Source: Psychrobacter sp. UBA5136
GTDB lineage: Bacteria; Pseudomonadota; Gammaproteobacteria; Pseudomonadales; Moraxellaceae
Length of the DNA stretch: 64,000 nucleotides
NCBI RefSeq assembly: GCF_002414005.1
Contig: NZ_DHYG01000063.1
Coordinates: 1-64,000, forward strand
Direction of reading: 5' to 3'
In this document: positions 1 through 6,800 of the stretch, piece after piece
Numbering within the stretch: the first letter of the stretch is position 1
Layout: the number at the start of each line of letters is the position of its first letter
The notes under the pieces: generated by a model
Databases searched by the model: none
Told to the model about the DNA's origin: nothing
The model's input: only the letters and a program-made list of their open reading frames with translations
Made by a program: the position numbers and the translations under genes

Positions 1-585
1 ACCACCAACAGCCGTGACGATCAAAAGGGCGCTGATGACTTGGTCAATTGTAACTTTAGCGCTCATCGTCCTAATCAGCTGTGGGTTGCAGATTTTACCT
101 ATATCAAGACGACAAGCGGTTGGGTTTATACCGCTTTTATCATTGATGTGTTTGCCCGCGCTATTGTGGGCTGGAAAGTCTCTAATCGCATGAATACTGA
201 TATGGTAATGGCGGCATTGAACCAAGCAATAGCAGATAGAAATAATCCCAAAGATGTGATTCATCACAGTGATCGAGGGGTTCAGTACTTATCCATTCGC
301 TATACTGATAAGATGGCTGACAGCGGTGTTATTGCTTCTGTTGGTACAACAGGCGATTCATACGACAACGCATTGGCTGAAACAGTCAATGGACTCTATA
401 AGTCTGAGGTGATTGAGTATCTAAAGGAGAGCTGGACTGGCGTTAATGATGTTGAACTGGCAACCCTTGAGTGGGTAGATTGGTTCAATAAAACACGACT
501 GCATAGCACGATTGGATATGTGTCACCCTTTGAGTTTGAAAAGCGGTACTATGATAATTTAATCCTGTCAGGCATTGTTGCCTGA
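1..585 (+). CDS. IS3-family transposase OrfB (partial, 5' end outside window)
   Basis: This is the catalytic half of an IS3 OrfB integrase-type transposase, which cuts and joins DNA ends in the copy-out/paste-in pathway. The reading frame is open from base 1, so the TTG at 40 is not the real start. The rve-core DDE residues are visible: the first Asp in VADFTYI, the second in HHSDRG, and the Glu in ALAETVNG, with the usual spacing. The C-terminal signature, with LEWVDWFNKTRLHSTIGYVSP, is typical of the family. The stop codon lies about 15 bp before the terminal repeat, as expected. In the full element it would be made by a -1 frameshift from orfA, which cannot be seen here. Confidence 0.9.
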   Translation, partial: TTNSRDDQKGADDLVNCNFSAHRPNQLWVADFTYIKTTSGWVYTAFIIDVFARAIVGWKVSNRMNTDMVMAALNQAIADRNNPKDVIHHSDRGVQYLSIRYTDKMADSGVIASVGTTGDSYDNALAETVNGLYKSEVIEYLKESWTGVNDVELATLEWVDWFNKTRLHSTIGYVSPFEFEKRYYDNLILSGIVA

Positions 586-624
586 CTCAAGTAAATCACT
601 CTCCGATAAAGTCGGGGCGGTTCA
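1..624 (+). mobile_element. IS3-family insertion sequence, 3' part
   Basis: The window opens inside an IS3-type element: the 3' part of the DDE transposase (orfB) is followed by a probable right terminal repeat. The sequence around 599-624 reads leftward as TGAACCGCCCCGACTTTATC, a TGA-starting GC-rich end of the kind IS3 elements carry. The left end, orfA and target duplication lie outside the window, so completeness cannot be judged. It sits 140 bp from a tRNA terminator. Confidence 0.8.
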
Positions 625-760
625 CCGATTTTCAAAAGATAGAGCTTATGCGCAAAAAATTATCATTCATGCATTGTTAAAGAGCAGACTATCTGATAAA
701 GATGAATAGAGAGAAAGTATCCAGCCCTTATAAAGAAAGGGTTTAATAGGAAGATTAGAC

Positions 761-793
761 ACAAAAAAACCTCAAGTAAACGAATACTTGAGG
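761..793 (-). terminator. Rho-independent terminator of the tRNA transcript
   Basis: A perfect 9-bp stem (CCTCAAGTA at 770-778 with TACTTGAGG at 785-793, loop AACGAA) is followed, in the leftward direction, by a run of seven Ts. It lies 43 bp past the 3' end of tRNA-Asp and would end the tRNA-Val/tRNA-Asp transcript. Confidence 0.85.
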
Positions 794-835
794 CAAAACT
801 TGCTTAAACTCGAAAGTTTAAATTCGTTTTAAATA

Positions 836-912
836 TGGCGCAGCGGACGGGACTCGAACCCGCGACCCCCGGCGTGACAGGCCGGTATTCTAACCAACTG
901 AACTACCGCTGC
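836..912 (-). tRNA. tRNA-Asp (GTC)
   Basis: Reading leftward, the 77-nt gene begins GCAGCGGTAGTTCAG and ends with an encoded CCA. The anticodon loop CTGTCAC gives anticodon GTC (Asp). The acceptor stem (GCAGCGG with CCGCTGC), D-arm, anticodon stem (CCGGC/GCCGG) and TTCGAGT of the T-arm are all present. It is co-oriented with tRNA-Val 50 bp upstream and shares a terminator with it. Confidence 0.97.
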
Positions 913-962
913 TTAGGTCGTTTTTAGCATTTCATCTTCTAAAAGACTCACTCGCTAATAAG

Positions 963-1038
963 TGGTGGGTGATGACGGATTCGAACCGCCGACATTCTGC
1001 GTGTAAGGCAGACGCTCTACCAACTGAGCTAATCACCC
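963..1038 (-). tRNA. tRNA-Val (TAC)
   Basis: A 76-nt gene read leftward, starting GGGTGATTAGCTCAG and ending in an encoded CCA. The anticodon loop CTTACAC gives anticodon TAC (Val). The acceptor stem GGGTGAT/ATCACCC and GGTTCGAATCC T-arm are intact. It is the first gene of a two-tRNA transcript with tRNA-Asp. Confidence 0.97.
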
Positions 1039-1197
1039 TTGCTGTGGGTGTGTATTATATACATTTACACATGGCTGTCAAACCCTATTTGCCGTTTTCT
1101 TGCGTATTTTTTCTTAATTTAGCCACAATTTATGCAAACCTATGTTTTTATTGGCTTTATATTTTCTTCAAAACCAATAATTTTTTTAGCTTATCGT

Positions 1198-1683
1198 TTA
1201 TTTAGCTACTAGCGCGCGCTCGATGTCCGCTTTAAGGGCGTCAGGCTTGGTGGTTGGCGCATAACGGTCAATGACTTGCCCATCTGGTCCAATCAAAAAC
1301 TTAGTAAAATTCCATTTAATACCGTCTGTCAGCAGTCCGCTCTTTTGGTTTTTTAGCCAAGCAAAAATTGGATGGGCATCCTTACCGTTGACATCAACTT
1401 TTGCCATCATCGGAAAGCTAACGCCATAATTCTTTTGGCAAAATGCCCCAATCTCATCATTAGTCCCCGGGTCTTGCGCGCCGAACTGATTACAAGGAAA
1501 GCCAATCACAACGAGTCCTTGCTCCTTATATTGTTGATACAGCGCCTCGAGCCCTTCAAACTGCGGCGTAAAGCCACATTTGCTGGCGGTATTGACGATT
1601 AATAATACTTTACCTTTATAATCGCTAAAGGCTTGCGAGGTGCCATCCATACGTTCAGCGGTAAAATCGTAAATAGTGCTCAT
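1198..1683 (-). CDS. Glutathione peroxidase family protein
   Basis: Thiol peroxidase of the glutathione peroxidase (BtuE/GPx) family, which reduces H2O2 and organic hydroperoxides in the cytoplasm using glutathione or thioredoxin. The peroxidatic Cys36 sits in NTASKCGFTP; the other active-site residues are visible as Gln66 (FPCNQFG) and the Trp-Asn pair in KWNFTKFL. The protein is 161 residues, normal for bacterial members. I start at the second of two in-frame ATGs (MSTIYDF) because AAGG lies 6 nt before it; the first ATG (1689) directly abuts that AAGG. It lies downstream of msrB on the same strand, but a terminator separates them, so it probably has its own promoter. Physiological reductant is unknown. 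Confidence 0.92.
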   Translation of the reverse strand: MSTIYDFTAERMDGTSQAFSDYKGKVLLIVNTASKCGFTPQFEGLEALYQQYKEQGLVVIGFPCNQFGAQDPGTNDEIGAFCQKNYGVSFPMMAKVDVNGKDAHPIFAWLKNQKSGLLTDGIKWNFTKFLIGPDGQVIDRYAPTTKPDALKADIERALVAK

Positions 1684-1741
1684 ATTCATCCTTAAATTGA
1701 TTGTCTTGTTATTTTTATCATAAATTTACATGCTTATAAGA

Positions 1742-1769
1742 AAAAAGGAAGCACCATGTACTTCCTTTT
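1742..1769 (-). terminator. Rho-independent terminator after msrB
   Basis: AAAAGGAAG at about 1743-1751 pairs with CTTCCTTTT at about 1761-1769 around a short loop. Read leftward the stem is followed by TTTTTTCTT. It lies 41 bp past the msrB stop. Confidence 0.7.
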
Positions 1770-1809
1770 ATCAGCCTAACTTTAACTAAAATACTGACTA
1801 TATTGATAC

Positions 1810-2235
1810 TTACTCTTCAGCTTTATCCAAATCGATAGACACTGAGTTGATGCAGTAGCGCATACCTGTGGTCTCACGCGGTCCATCGGGGAATACATGG
1901 CCTAAATGCGCGCCACAATTGCTGCACGTCACTTCGGTACGGCGCATGCCAAGCGAGTTATCTTCGTGCTCATCGATAGCGCTATTATCGATACTTTGAT
2001 CAAAGCTTGGCCAGCCACAACCTGCATCGAACTTGTTGTCCGACTCAAACAAACTTGCCCCGCAGCCTTTACAGCGATAGATACCTTTATCATTGACATC
2101 GTTATAGACACCGGTAAATGGGCGCTCAGTGCCCTTCTCACGCATCACATGGTACTCATCTGCAGTCAGGCGCTCTTTCCAATCCGCTTCGGTCAATTGG
2201 CTGATTTCTTCTTTGCTTAATTGATTGTCTTGCAT
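1810..2235 (-). CDS. msrB: Peptide-methionine (R)-S-oxide reductase MsrB
   Basis: Repairs oxidised proteins by reducing methionine-R-sulfoxide with electrons from thioredoxin. The 141-residue protein is a single SelR domain. The structural zinc site is complete as two CxxC pairs (Cys55/Cys58 and Cys104/Cys107), and the catalytic Cys128 is in the signature GMRYCINS. Cys73 in GCGWPSF is a plausible resolving position. A Shine-Dalgarno AAGGAT precedes the ATG by about 6 nt. Being next to gpx suggests an oxidative-stress pair, but each seems separately terminated. No signal peptide, so it is cytoplasmic. Confidence 0.96.
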   Translation of the reverse strand: MQDNQLSKEEISQLTEADWKERLTADEYHVMREKGTERPFTGVYNDVNDKGIYRCKGCGASLFESDNKFDAGCGWPSFDQSIDNSAIDEHEDNSLGMRRTEVTCSNCGAHLGHVFPDGPRETTGMRYCINSVSIDLDKAEE

Positions 2236-2583
2236 TTTTTATCCTTATTAAATGATTGGTTATCTCATTTGCTGTATGCCATCTACTCACAAAATTTATC
2301 GTTCGTTTTTATAAAACGATAGGCTTTATCTGCTGCTTATCGGCTAACTATTCAAGGCAGTGCTTATAAAAGTAGTAAATCTACTAGCTTAAAGCCCAAG
2401 AATTTGAGACATGACATCAGAGATAGAAAAGTAAAATATAGCAAATTATGCCGCTAACCAAATGAGTAAAGTTGTAATTTTATTAAACGAGGACACTGTT
2501 CGCTTTATTTTATTAGTGAATTATTTAACGTAAAAATAGTTTTTAAACGGCAGAAAGGATTTCAAGCACTCAATCAACGATGA
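2236..2583. other. Intergenic region, no gene seen
   Basis: AT-rich spacer between the divergent msrB and HTH-aminotransferase genes. I find no ORF or RNA gene I would defend. A short inverted repeat (TATCGTT at 2297-2303 with AACGATA at 2315-2321) lies in the msrB upstream region and could be regulatory, but nothing else supports that. Confidence 0.5.
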
Positions 2584-2696
2584 TAATGCAAGTTATTCTT
2601 ACAAATTAATATAGTTGTTAGATAAATATCATTATACTTATATCTTTACTTGCATTAAAAGACTATATGCAATAATATCTTGCATTATTACAAGAT
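2584..2696. promoter_or_regulatory. Candidate operator cluster: three CTTGCATTA sites
   Basis: The 9-mer CTTGCATTA occurs at 2649-2657 and 2679-2687 and, inverted (TAATGCAAG), at 2584-2592. The last copy overlaps an inverted repeat, ATCTTG (2677-2682) with CAAGAT (2691-2696), 27 bp before the ATG of the HTH-aminotransferase gene. The repetition is directly visible; that it is the binding site of the HTH domain encoded next door is inference. Confidence 0.5.
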
Positions 2697-2723
2697 TATA
2701 TTTAATAAAGGGTTTAAATAACA

Positions 2724-4355
2724 ATGGCTGATAGCGAATTTCCACAAGCTCCTCAAAGCACGCAAGCCGAACGGCTGATACAGCTGCGCCGTGACAAAGG
2801 CATGACCGCCGAGCAATTGGCGCAAGCAATGACCGCAGCAGGCGCAAAGGTCAGTCGCGGTGCTATATCCAACTGGGAGCGCGGCACCAATGGTATTGTG
2901 TCATCGAAGCTGCCGACGCTCGCTCGCATCTTAGGCTGCAGCGAAGGTTACCTATTGCGCGGCGAGCTGGAACATGAAATGAATAACGGTACAGATTCAA
3001 CCAAGAGCGTGTCTTCTAATAATAAAAATAAAACGCCCGCCAATCAAACACCAGAGATTACGGCAGCCTCAACCCCTACCCCCGTAACAAATTCACCAAA
3101 CAACCCGATGAGTGGTCACTCTATGAATCCAATTAAAAAATCCGATAAATTACAAAACGTTTGCTACGACATTCGTGGCCCGCTTTTGCAGACAGCCAAT
3201 AAAATGGAAGCTGAAGGTAAGCGCATTTTAAAGCTGAATATTGGTAACCCTGCGCCGTTTGGCCTAGAAGCGCCGCACGAGATTTTGCGCGATGTGGCGA
3301 TGAATTTGCCAGAAGCGACGGGTTATTCAGACTCACAAGGGATTTTTGCAGCGCGTAAAGCGGTCTTGCAGTATTATCAGTCAAAGGGCTTACTCTCGGC
3401 TGTTGATGTGCGCGATGTGTATTTGGGCAACGGCGTCTCTGAGCTGATTGTGATGACCATGCAGGCCTTGATGAATGATGGCGATGAAGTCCTTGTGCCC
3501 ATGCCCGACTACCCGCTGTGGACGGCAGCGGCCAACTTAGCAGGCGGTACAGCGGTGCATTATCGCTGTAATGAAGCCGACAATTGGCATCCTGATATTG
3601 AAGACATTAAAGCTAAAATTACCCCTAAAACCAAAGGCATCGTGGTTATTAACCCCAATAACCCAACGGGCGCACTGTATAGTGATGAGGTATTACTACA
3701 AATTACTGAGGTCGCAAAAGAGCATGATTTAATCATCATGGCTGATGAGATTTATGACCGTATTCTCTATGATGACATGGAGCATACGCCGATGAGCACC
3801 TTGACCGATGATGTGCTGGTACTGTCTTATAATGGTTTATCAAAGTCGCACCGAATCGCAGGTTTTCGAGCGGGCTGGATGATGGTTTCGGGTAAAAAAG
3901 ACCATGCTGCCGACTTTATTGAAGGTTTAGACATGCTGGCATCTATGCGCCTATGTTCCAACGTTCAAGGTCAATATGCCATTCAAACGGCGATGGGCGG
4001 CTATCAAAGCATGAAGGATTTGACCTCTAAAACAGGACGTCTCTATAAGCAGCGCGAAATGGCGGTCACACGCTTAAACGCTATTAAAGGCATTTCTTGC
4101 ACCATGCCACAAGGGGCGTTTTATTGCTTTCCAAAGATGGATCCTGAGGTTTATCCTATCAAAGATGACATGCAGTTTATGATGGATTTATTGATAGAAG
4201 AAAACGTCTTAATGGTCCAAGGCACCGGCTTTAACTGGGACGCACCTGACCACTTCCGTCTGGTATTTTTACCAAACTTGCATGATTTAGAAAATGCAAT
4301 GGATCGCTTAGATCGCTTCTTTGCTAAAAAACGTAAGCAATTTGGTACCGATTAA
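2724..4355 (+). CDS. XRE-type HTH / AlaA-like aminotransferase fusion
   Basis: A 543-residue two-part protein. Residues about 15-80 form an XRE/Cro-type helix-turn-helix (EQLAQAM, then SRGAISNWERGT, then LARILGCSEGYLLRG). Residues about 85-133 are a low-complexity N/T/P/S linker. From about 134 it is a complete fold-type I PLP aminotransferase of the alanine (AlaA/AlaT, glutamate-pyruvate) group: NIGNPAPFG, NPNNPTG, ADEIYDRILYDD, the Schiff-base Lys374 in SYNGLSKSHR, and AGFRAGW for the phosphate-binding Arg. An internal ATG at 3123 matches the usual AlaA start but has no good ribosome site. The aminotransferase very likely makes alanine from pyruvate and glutamate. The HTH may make it a DNA-binding enzyme, comparable in idea, but not in HTH type, to MocR regulators. 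It stands alone between divergent and terminated neighbours. Confidence 0.9.
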   Translation: MADSEFPQAPQSTQAERLIQLRRDKGMTAEQLAQAMTAAGAKVSRGAISNWERGTNGIVSSKLPTLARILGCSEGYLLRGELEHEMNNGTDSTKSVSSNNKNKTPANQTPEITAASTPTPVTNSPNNPMSGHSMNPIKKSDKLQNVCYDIRGPLLQTANKMEAEGKRILKLNIGNPAPFGLEAPHEILRDVAMNLPEATGYSDSQGIFAARKAVLQYYQSKGLLSAVDVRDVYLGNGVSELIVMTMQALMNDGDEVLVPMPDYPLWTAAANLAGGTAVHYRCNEADNWHPDIEDIKAKITPKTKGIVVINPNNPTGALYSDEVLLQITEVAKEHDLIIMADEIYDRILYDDMEHTPMSTLTDDVLVLSYNGLSKSHRIAGFRAGWMMVSGKKDHAADFIEGLDMLASMRLCSNVQGQYAIQTAMGGYQSMKDLTSKTGRLYKQREMAVTRLNAIKGISCTMPQGAFYCFPKMDPEVYPIKDDMQFMMDLLIEENVLMVQGTGFNWDAPDHFRLVFLPNLHDLENAMDRLDRFFAKKRKQFGTD

Positions 4356-4385
4356 GTTTTTCCAATTAAGATTTTCTTGGACATA

Positions 4386-4424
4386 AAAAAACGCTTATCG
4401 GCATCATGCTGATAAGCGTTTTTT
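4386..4424. terminator. Bidirectional terminator between aminotransferase and pit genes
   Basis: A perfect 10-bp stem (AACGCTTATC at 4390-4399 with GATAAGCGTT at 4411-4420) is flanked by A-run and T-run, so it works in both directions. The + strand aminotransferase and - strand transporter genes converge here. Confidence 0.9.
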
Positions 4425-4500
4425 GTTATAAAAGTAAACCGTAAGTTTTAGCGTTAACTTCTTAATTAAGAGCTATAAAGCTTTAATTTTACAAGTTGTT

Positions 4501-6108
4501 TTAGAAAATATTACTTAACACAACATAACTAATGGCCGACATCGAGGCGGCAGCAGGCAAGGTAATCACCCATGCTAGACCGATAGGCTTCATAAGCGCC
4601 CAGTTGGTATCTCGATTGACCATACCGATACCCAGTACCGCACCAACTAGCGTATGCGTGCTTGATACAGGTAGACCCATGGTAGAGGCGCCCATAACGA
4701 CAGCAGCAGCAGCCAGTTCCGCTGAAAAGCCTGACGCAGGATGCATTTTTGCCAAATTGGTGCCAACGGTTTGGATAACTTCTTTACCGATAAACCAAAG
4801 ACCGACGATAAGTGCGACGCCAAAGGTCAACATTACCGCAGGTGGTACCGCCGCTTCGGTCGCTATGCTATTGGTACGGATAACATCCATAATGGCGGCA
4901 AAGGGACCGACGGCGTTGGCGATATCGTTTGAGCCATGACTAAAAGCAAAGGCTGACGCGGTAAAGACCTGCATCCAGCTAAACATAATAAAGGTTGCTT
5001 TGGTCAAATCCTCTTTATGCTTACCGCGGATACTCTTGGTATAAATAAAGGTCGCAAGCCACACCAGCGCCGCTATCATGCCCATGATAAAAAAGCCTTG
5101 CAGCGTTGTCATGTTACTGTTGACATTCTTTAGGCCCTTAAAGACGACCAATGACGTCATGACCGCACCGCCAGCACCAGCGATGAGCGGTACCCACTGT
5201 TTAAGGGCTTTTAGGGTGTCAAGGCTACTACGTTCGTGCTCAATTTCATAAAGCTGTTTGTAATAATCGGTCTCTAAATCCTCAACATCGCAATCATCGT
5301 CTTTGTAGATTTCTTGATCACGCAGCATTGCTGATGTATACGCCAGTTGCTCTGACTCTGTCAGACTTTCCAAATACTCTTTGTGATTGTGCTTTAAGGT
5401 TTTTTTCTCGCCTTTTAGCGTTGCAATATGCGCCTCGGTTCTATCATTATATTCAATGATATTTTTCTTAATCTGTCCGTATAAAAAGTAAGAAAAAAAG
5501 CCACCTAGTAGCGGCGATATGACCCAAGAGATAGCAATTGTCCCAATCGTACCCCAATTCACGGCAGACAATGCCATGTCGGTACCACCTAAGGTGACAC
5601 CTAGCACAATGGAGCTACCAACAACGCCGCCGATAATAGCATGCGTGGTCGAAACCGGCAGACCTTTTTTGGTGGCAAACAGCAACCAAAACGCCGCTGC
5701 GATGAGCGCTGAGAGCATCACATAAATAAACTGGTTGGGTGATACCGACAAGCCATCTAAATCAACAATGCCGCTGCGAATGGTATCGGTGACTTCACCG
5801 CCTGCCAGCACCGCGCCTGATACCTCAAATATCGCCGCGATACCTAGGGCTTGCGGCACCGTCAACGTCCCTGCCCCCACTGAGGTACCAAAGGAGTTGG
5901 CGACGTCGTTACCACCGATATTGAATGCCATAAAGACACCAAAAGCCGTCGCTACAATAAATAGCGCTGTCTGCTGATGCAACGTGTAATCTAGACCCCA
6001 CCATAAAAAGTAAGCGGTCATCGCAATCAGTAAAATGGCAAAAAATAGATTGATTCTCATAGAACCGACGGCTTTGGTTGGTCCTCTAGAACTGCTGCTA
6101 ATACCCAT
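4501..6108 (-). CDS. pit: Inorganic phosphate transporter, Pit family
   Basis: Inner-membrane low-affinity phosphate permease (PiT/PHO4 family), importing metal-phosphate with protons. Both halves carry the family repeat: FNIGGNDVANSFGTSVGAG near the N-terminus and FSHGSNDIANAVGPFAA in the C-terminal half, each followed by the VSTTHA / VSSTHT signature. Roughly ten hydrophobic segments are interrupted by a charged cytoplasmic loop of about 130 residues (rich in E/K/D, coiled-coil-like), which is long but known in PitA-like proteins. The open frame runs up to 6192, but I prefer the ATG at 6108 (MGISSSS), preceded by AGGA, since the upstream codons look unlike a transporter N-terminus. It lies downstream of the polyphosphate enzyme gene on the same strand. 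Confidence 0.93.
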   Translation of the reverse strand: MGISSSSRGPTKAVGSMRINLFFAILLIAMTAYFLWWGLDYTLHQQTALFIVATAFGVFMAFNIGGNDVANSFGTSVGAGTLTVPQALGIAAIFEVSGAVLAGGEVTDTIRSGIVDLDGLSVSPNQFIYVMLSALIAAAFWLLFATKKGLPVSTTHAIIGGVVGSSIVLGVTLGGTDMALSAVNWGTIGTIAISWVISPLLGGFFSYFLYGQIKKNIIEYNDRTEAHIATLKGEKKTLKHNHKEYLESLTESEQLAYTSAMLRDQEIYKDDDCDVEDLETDYYKQLYEIEHERSSLDTLKALKQWVPLIAGAGGAVMTSLVVFKGLKNVNSNMTTLQGFFIMGMIAALVWLATFIYTKSIRGKHKEDLTKATFIMFSWMQVFTASAFAFSHGSNDIANAVGPFAAIMDVIRTNSIATEAAVPPAVMLTFGVALIVGLWFIGKEVIQTVGTNLAKMHPASGFSAELAAAAVVMGASTMGLPVSSTHTLVGAVLGIGMVNRDTNWALMKPIGLAWVITLPAAASMSAISYVVLSNIF

Positions 6109-6269
6109 ACGTTGATACGTCCTGCGTAAGCTGATTGAAATTATAGGTGATTGATAACATTGCGGCGCTATTGATGGTGTTGTTTTCACCACCCAACATT
6201 GTGATAGCGGGTACGCAACGTGTTTTTGAAATAACGGTTTGAAAATTGGCTTGAATGTCTTTCTTAAAT

Positions 6270-6334
6270 TACTGTTTTAATCTACTGCTTTGAACTATTG
6301 CTTTAAAGAACTGATTTAAAAAACTGGTTTAATA
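6270..6334. repeat. 13-bp degenerate tandem repeat, 5 units
   Basis: Five consecutive 13-mers starting at 6270, 6283, 6296, 6309 and 6322 share the form (T/A)A(C/T)TGNTTT(A/G)A, for example TACTGCTTTGAAC and TATTGCTTTAAAG. They lie in the 690-bp spacer between pap and pit, about 160 bp before the chosen pit start. Apart from these units and the hairpin at 6452-6507 I see nothing definite in this spacer. Confidence 0.85.
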
Positions 6335-6451
6335 ACGGCCTTGCAATATATTATTAATATAGCGACCTGCTAGTTTGTATGGTTATTGCTTCCTCACGTA
6401 GCTTGCTCACAATAAATACAGCAGATAAAAACCATCACGCAAAATGTCATA

Positions 6452-6507
6452 AAGCCGCAAGTGATATTGCCAAATCGTCCGATTACAGCATCTTGCGGCT
6501 TAGTTTT
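6452..6507 (+). terminator. Orphan hairpin with U-run pointing along + strand
   Basis: A perfect, GC-rich 10-bp stem (AAGCCGCAAG at 6452-6461 with CTTGCGGCTT at 6492-6501) encloses 30 nt and is followed on the + strand by AGTTTTTT. The reverse direction has no U-run. Both flanking genes are on the - strand, so it has no obvious client gene; it could end a small RNA. Confidence 0.55.
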
Positions 6508-6800
6508 TTCTAGTGATAACGTTGGTTGTGACAATTCTGTTGGTAATAACCAAAGCATTTTTATAAAAGATGCCCTAGCCGACTGCTCTGCTATTTTAGT
6601 AGCAAGCCGAATTATTACGCGCCTATTATATTAAATATAGACACATAATGCATGATGATATTGCAAGATTTGTAACCATACAGACACAGTGCCGGAAAGC
6701 CACAAACTTAGTGAAAAATTGTTGTTAAATTCTATAAATTTGCTGAGCAAAAATAATAGCAGTCATCAAGCTTGCATAAATTTTTCATCTATATTCGCGT

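Noticed and set aside
1148..1187. AT-rich inverted repeat TTATTGG/CCAATAA followed by seven Ts on the + strand
   Set aside because: The stem is weak and AT-rich, there is no + strand gene, and it does not serve the leftward gpx transcript; too likely by chance.
969..1205. 78-codon + strand ORF over the tRNA-Val gene
   Set aside because: It starts inside a tRNA on the opposite strand and continues into AT-rich spacer; no protein features.
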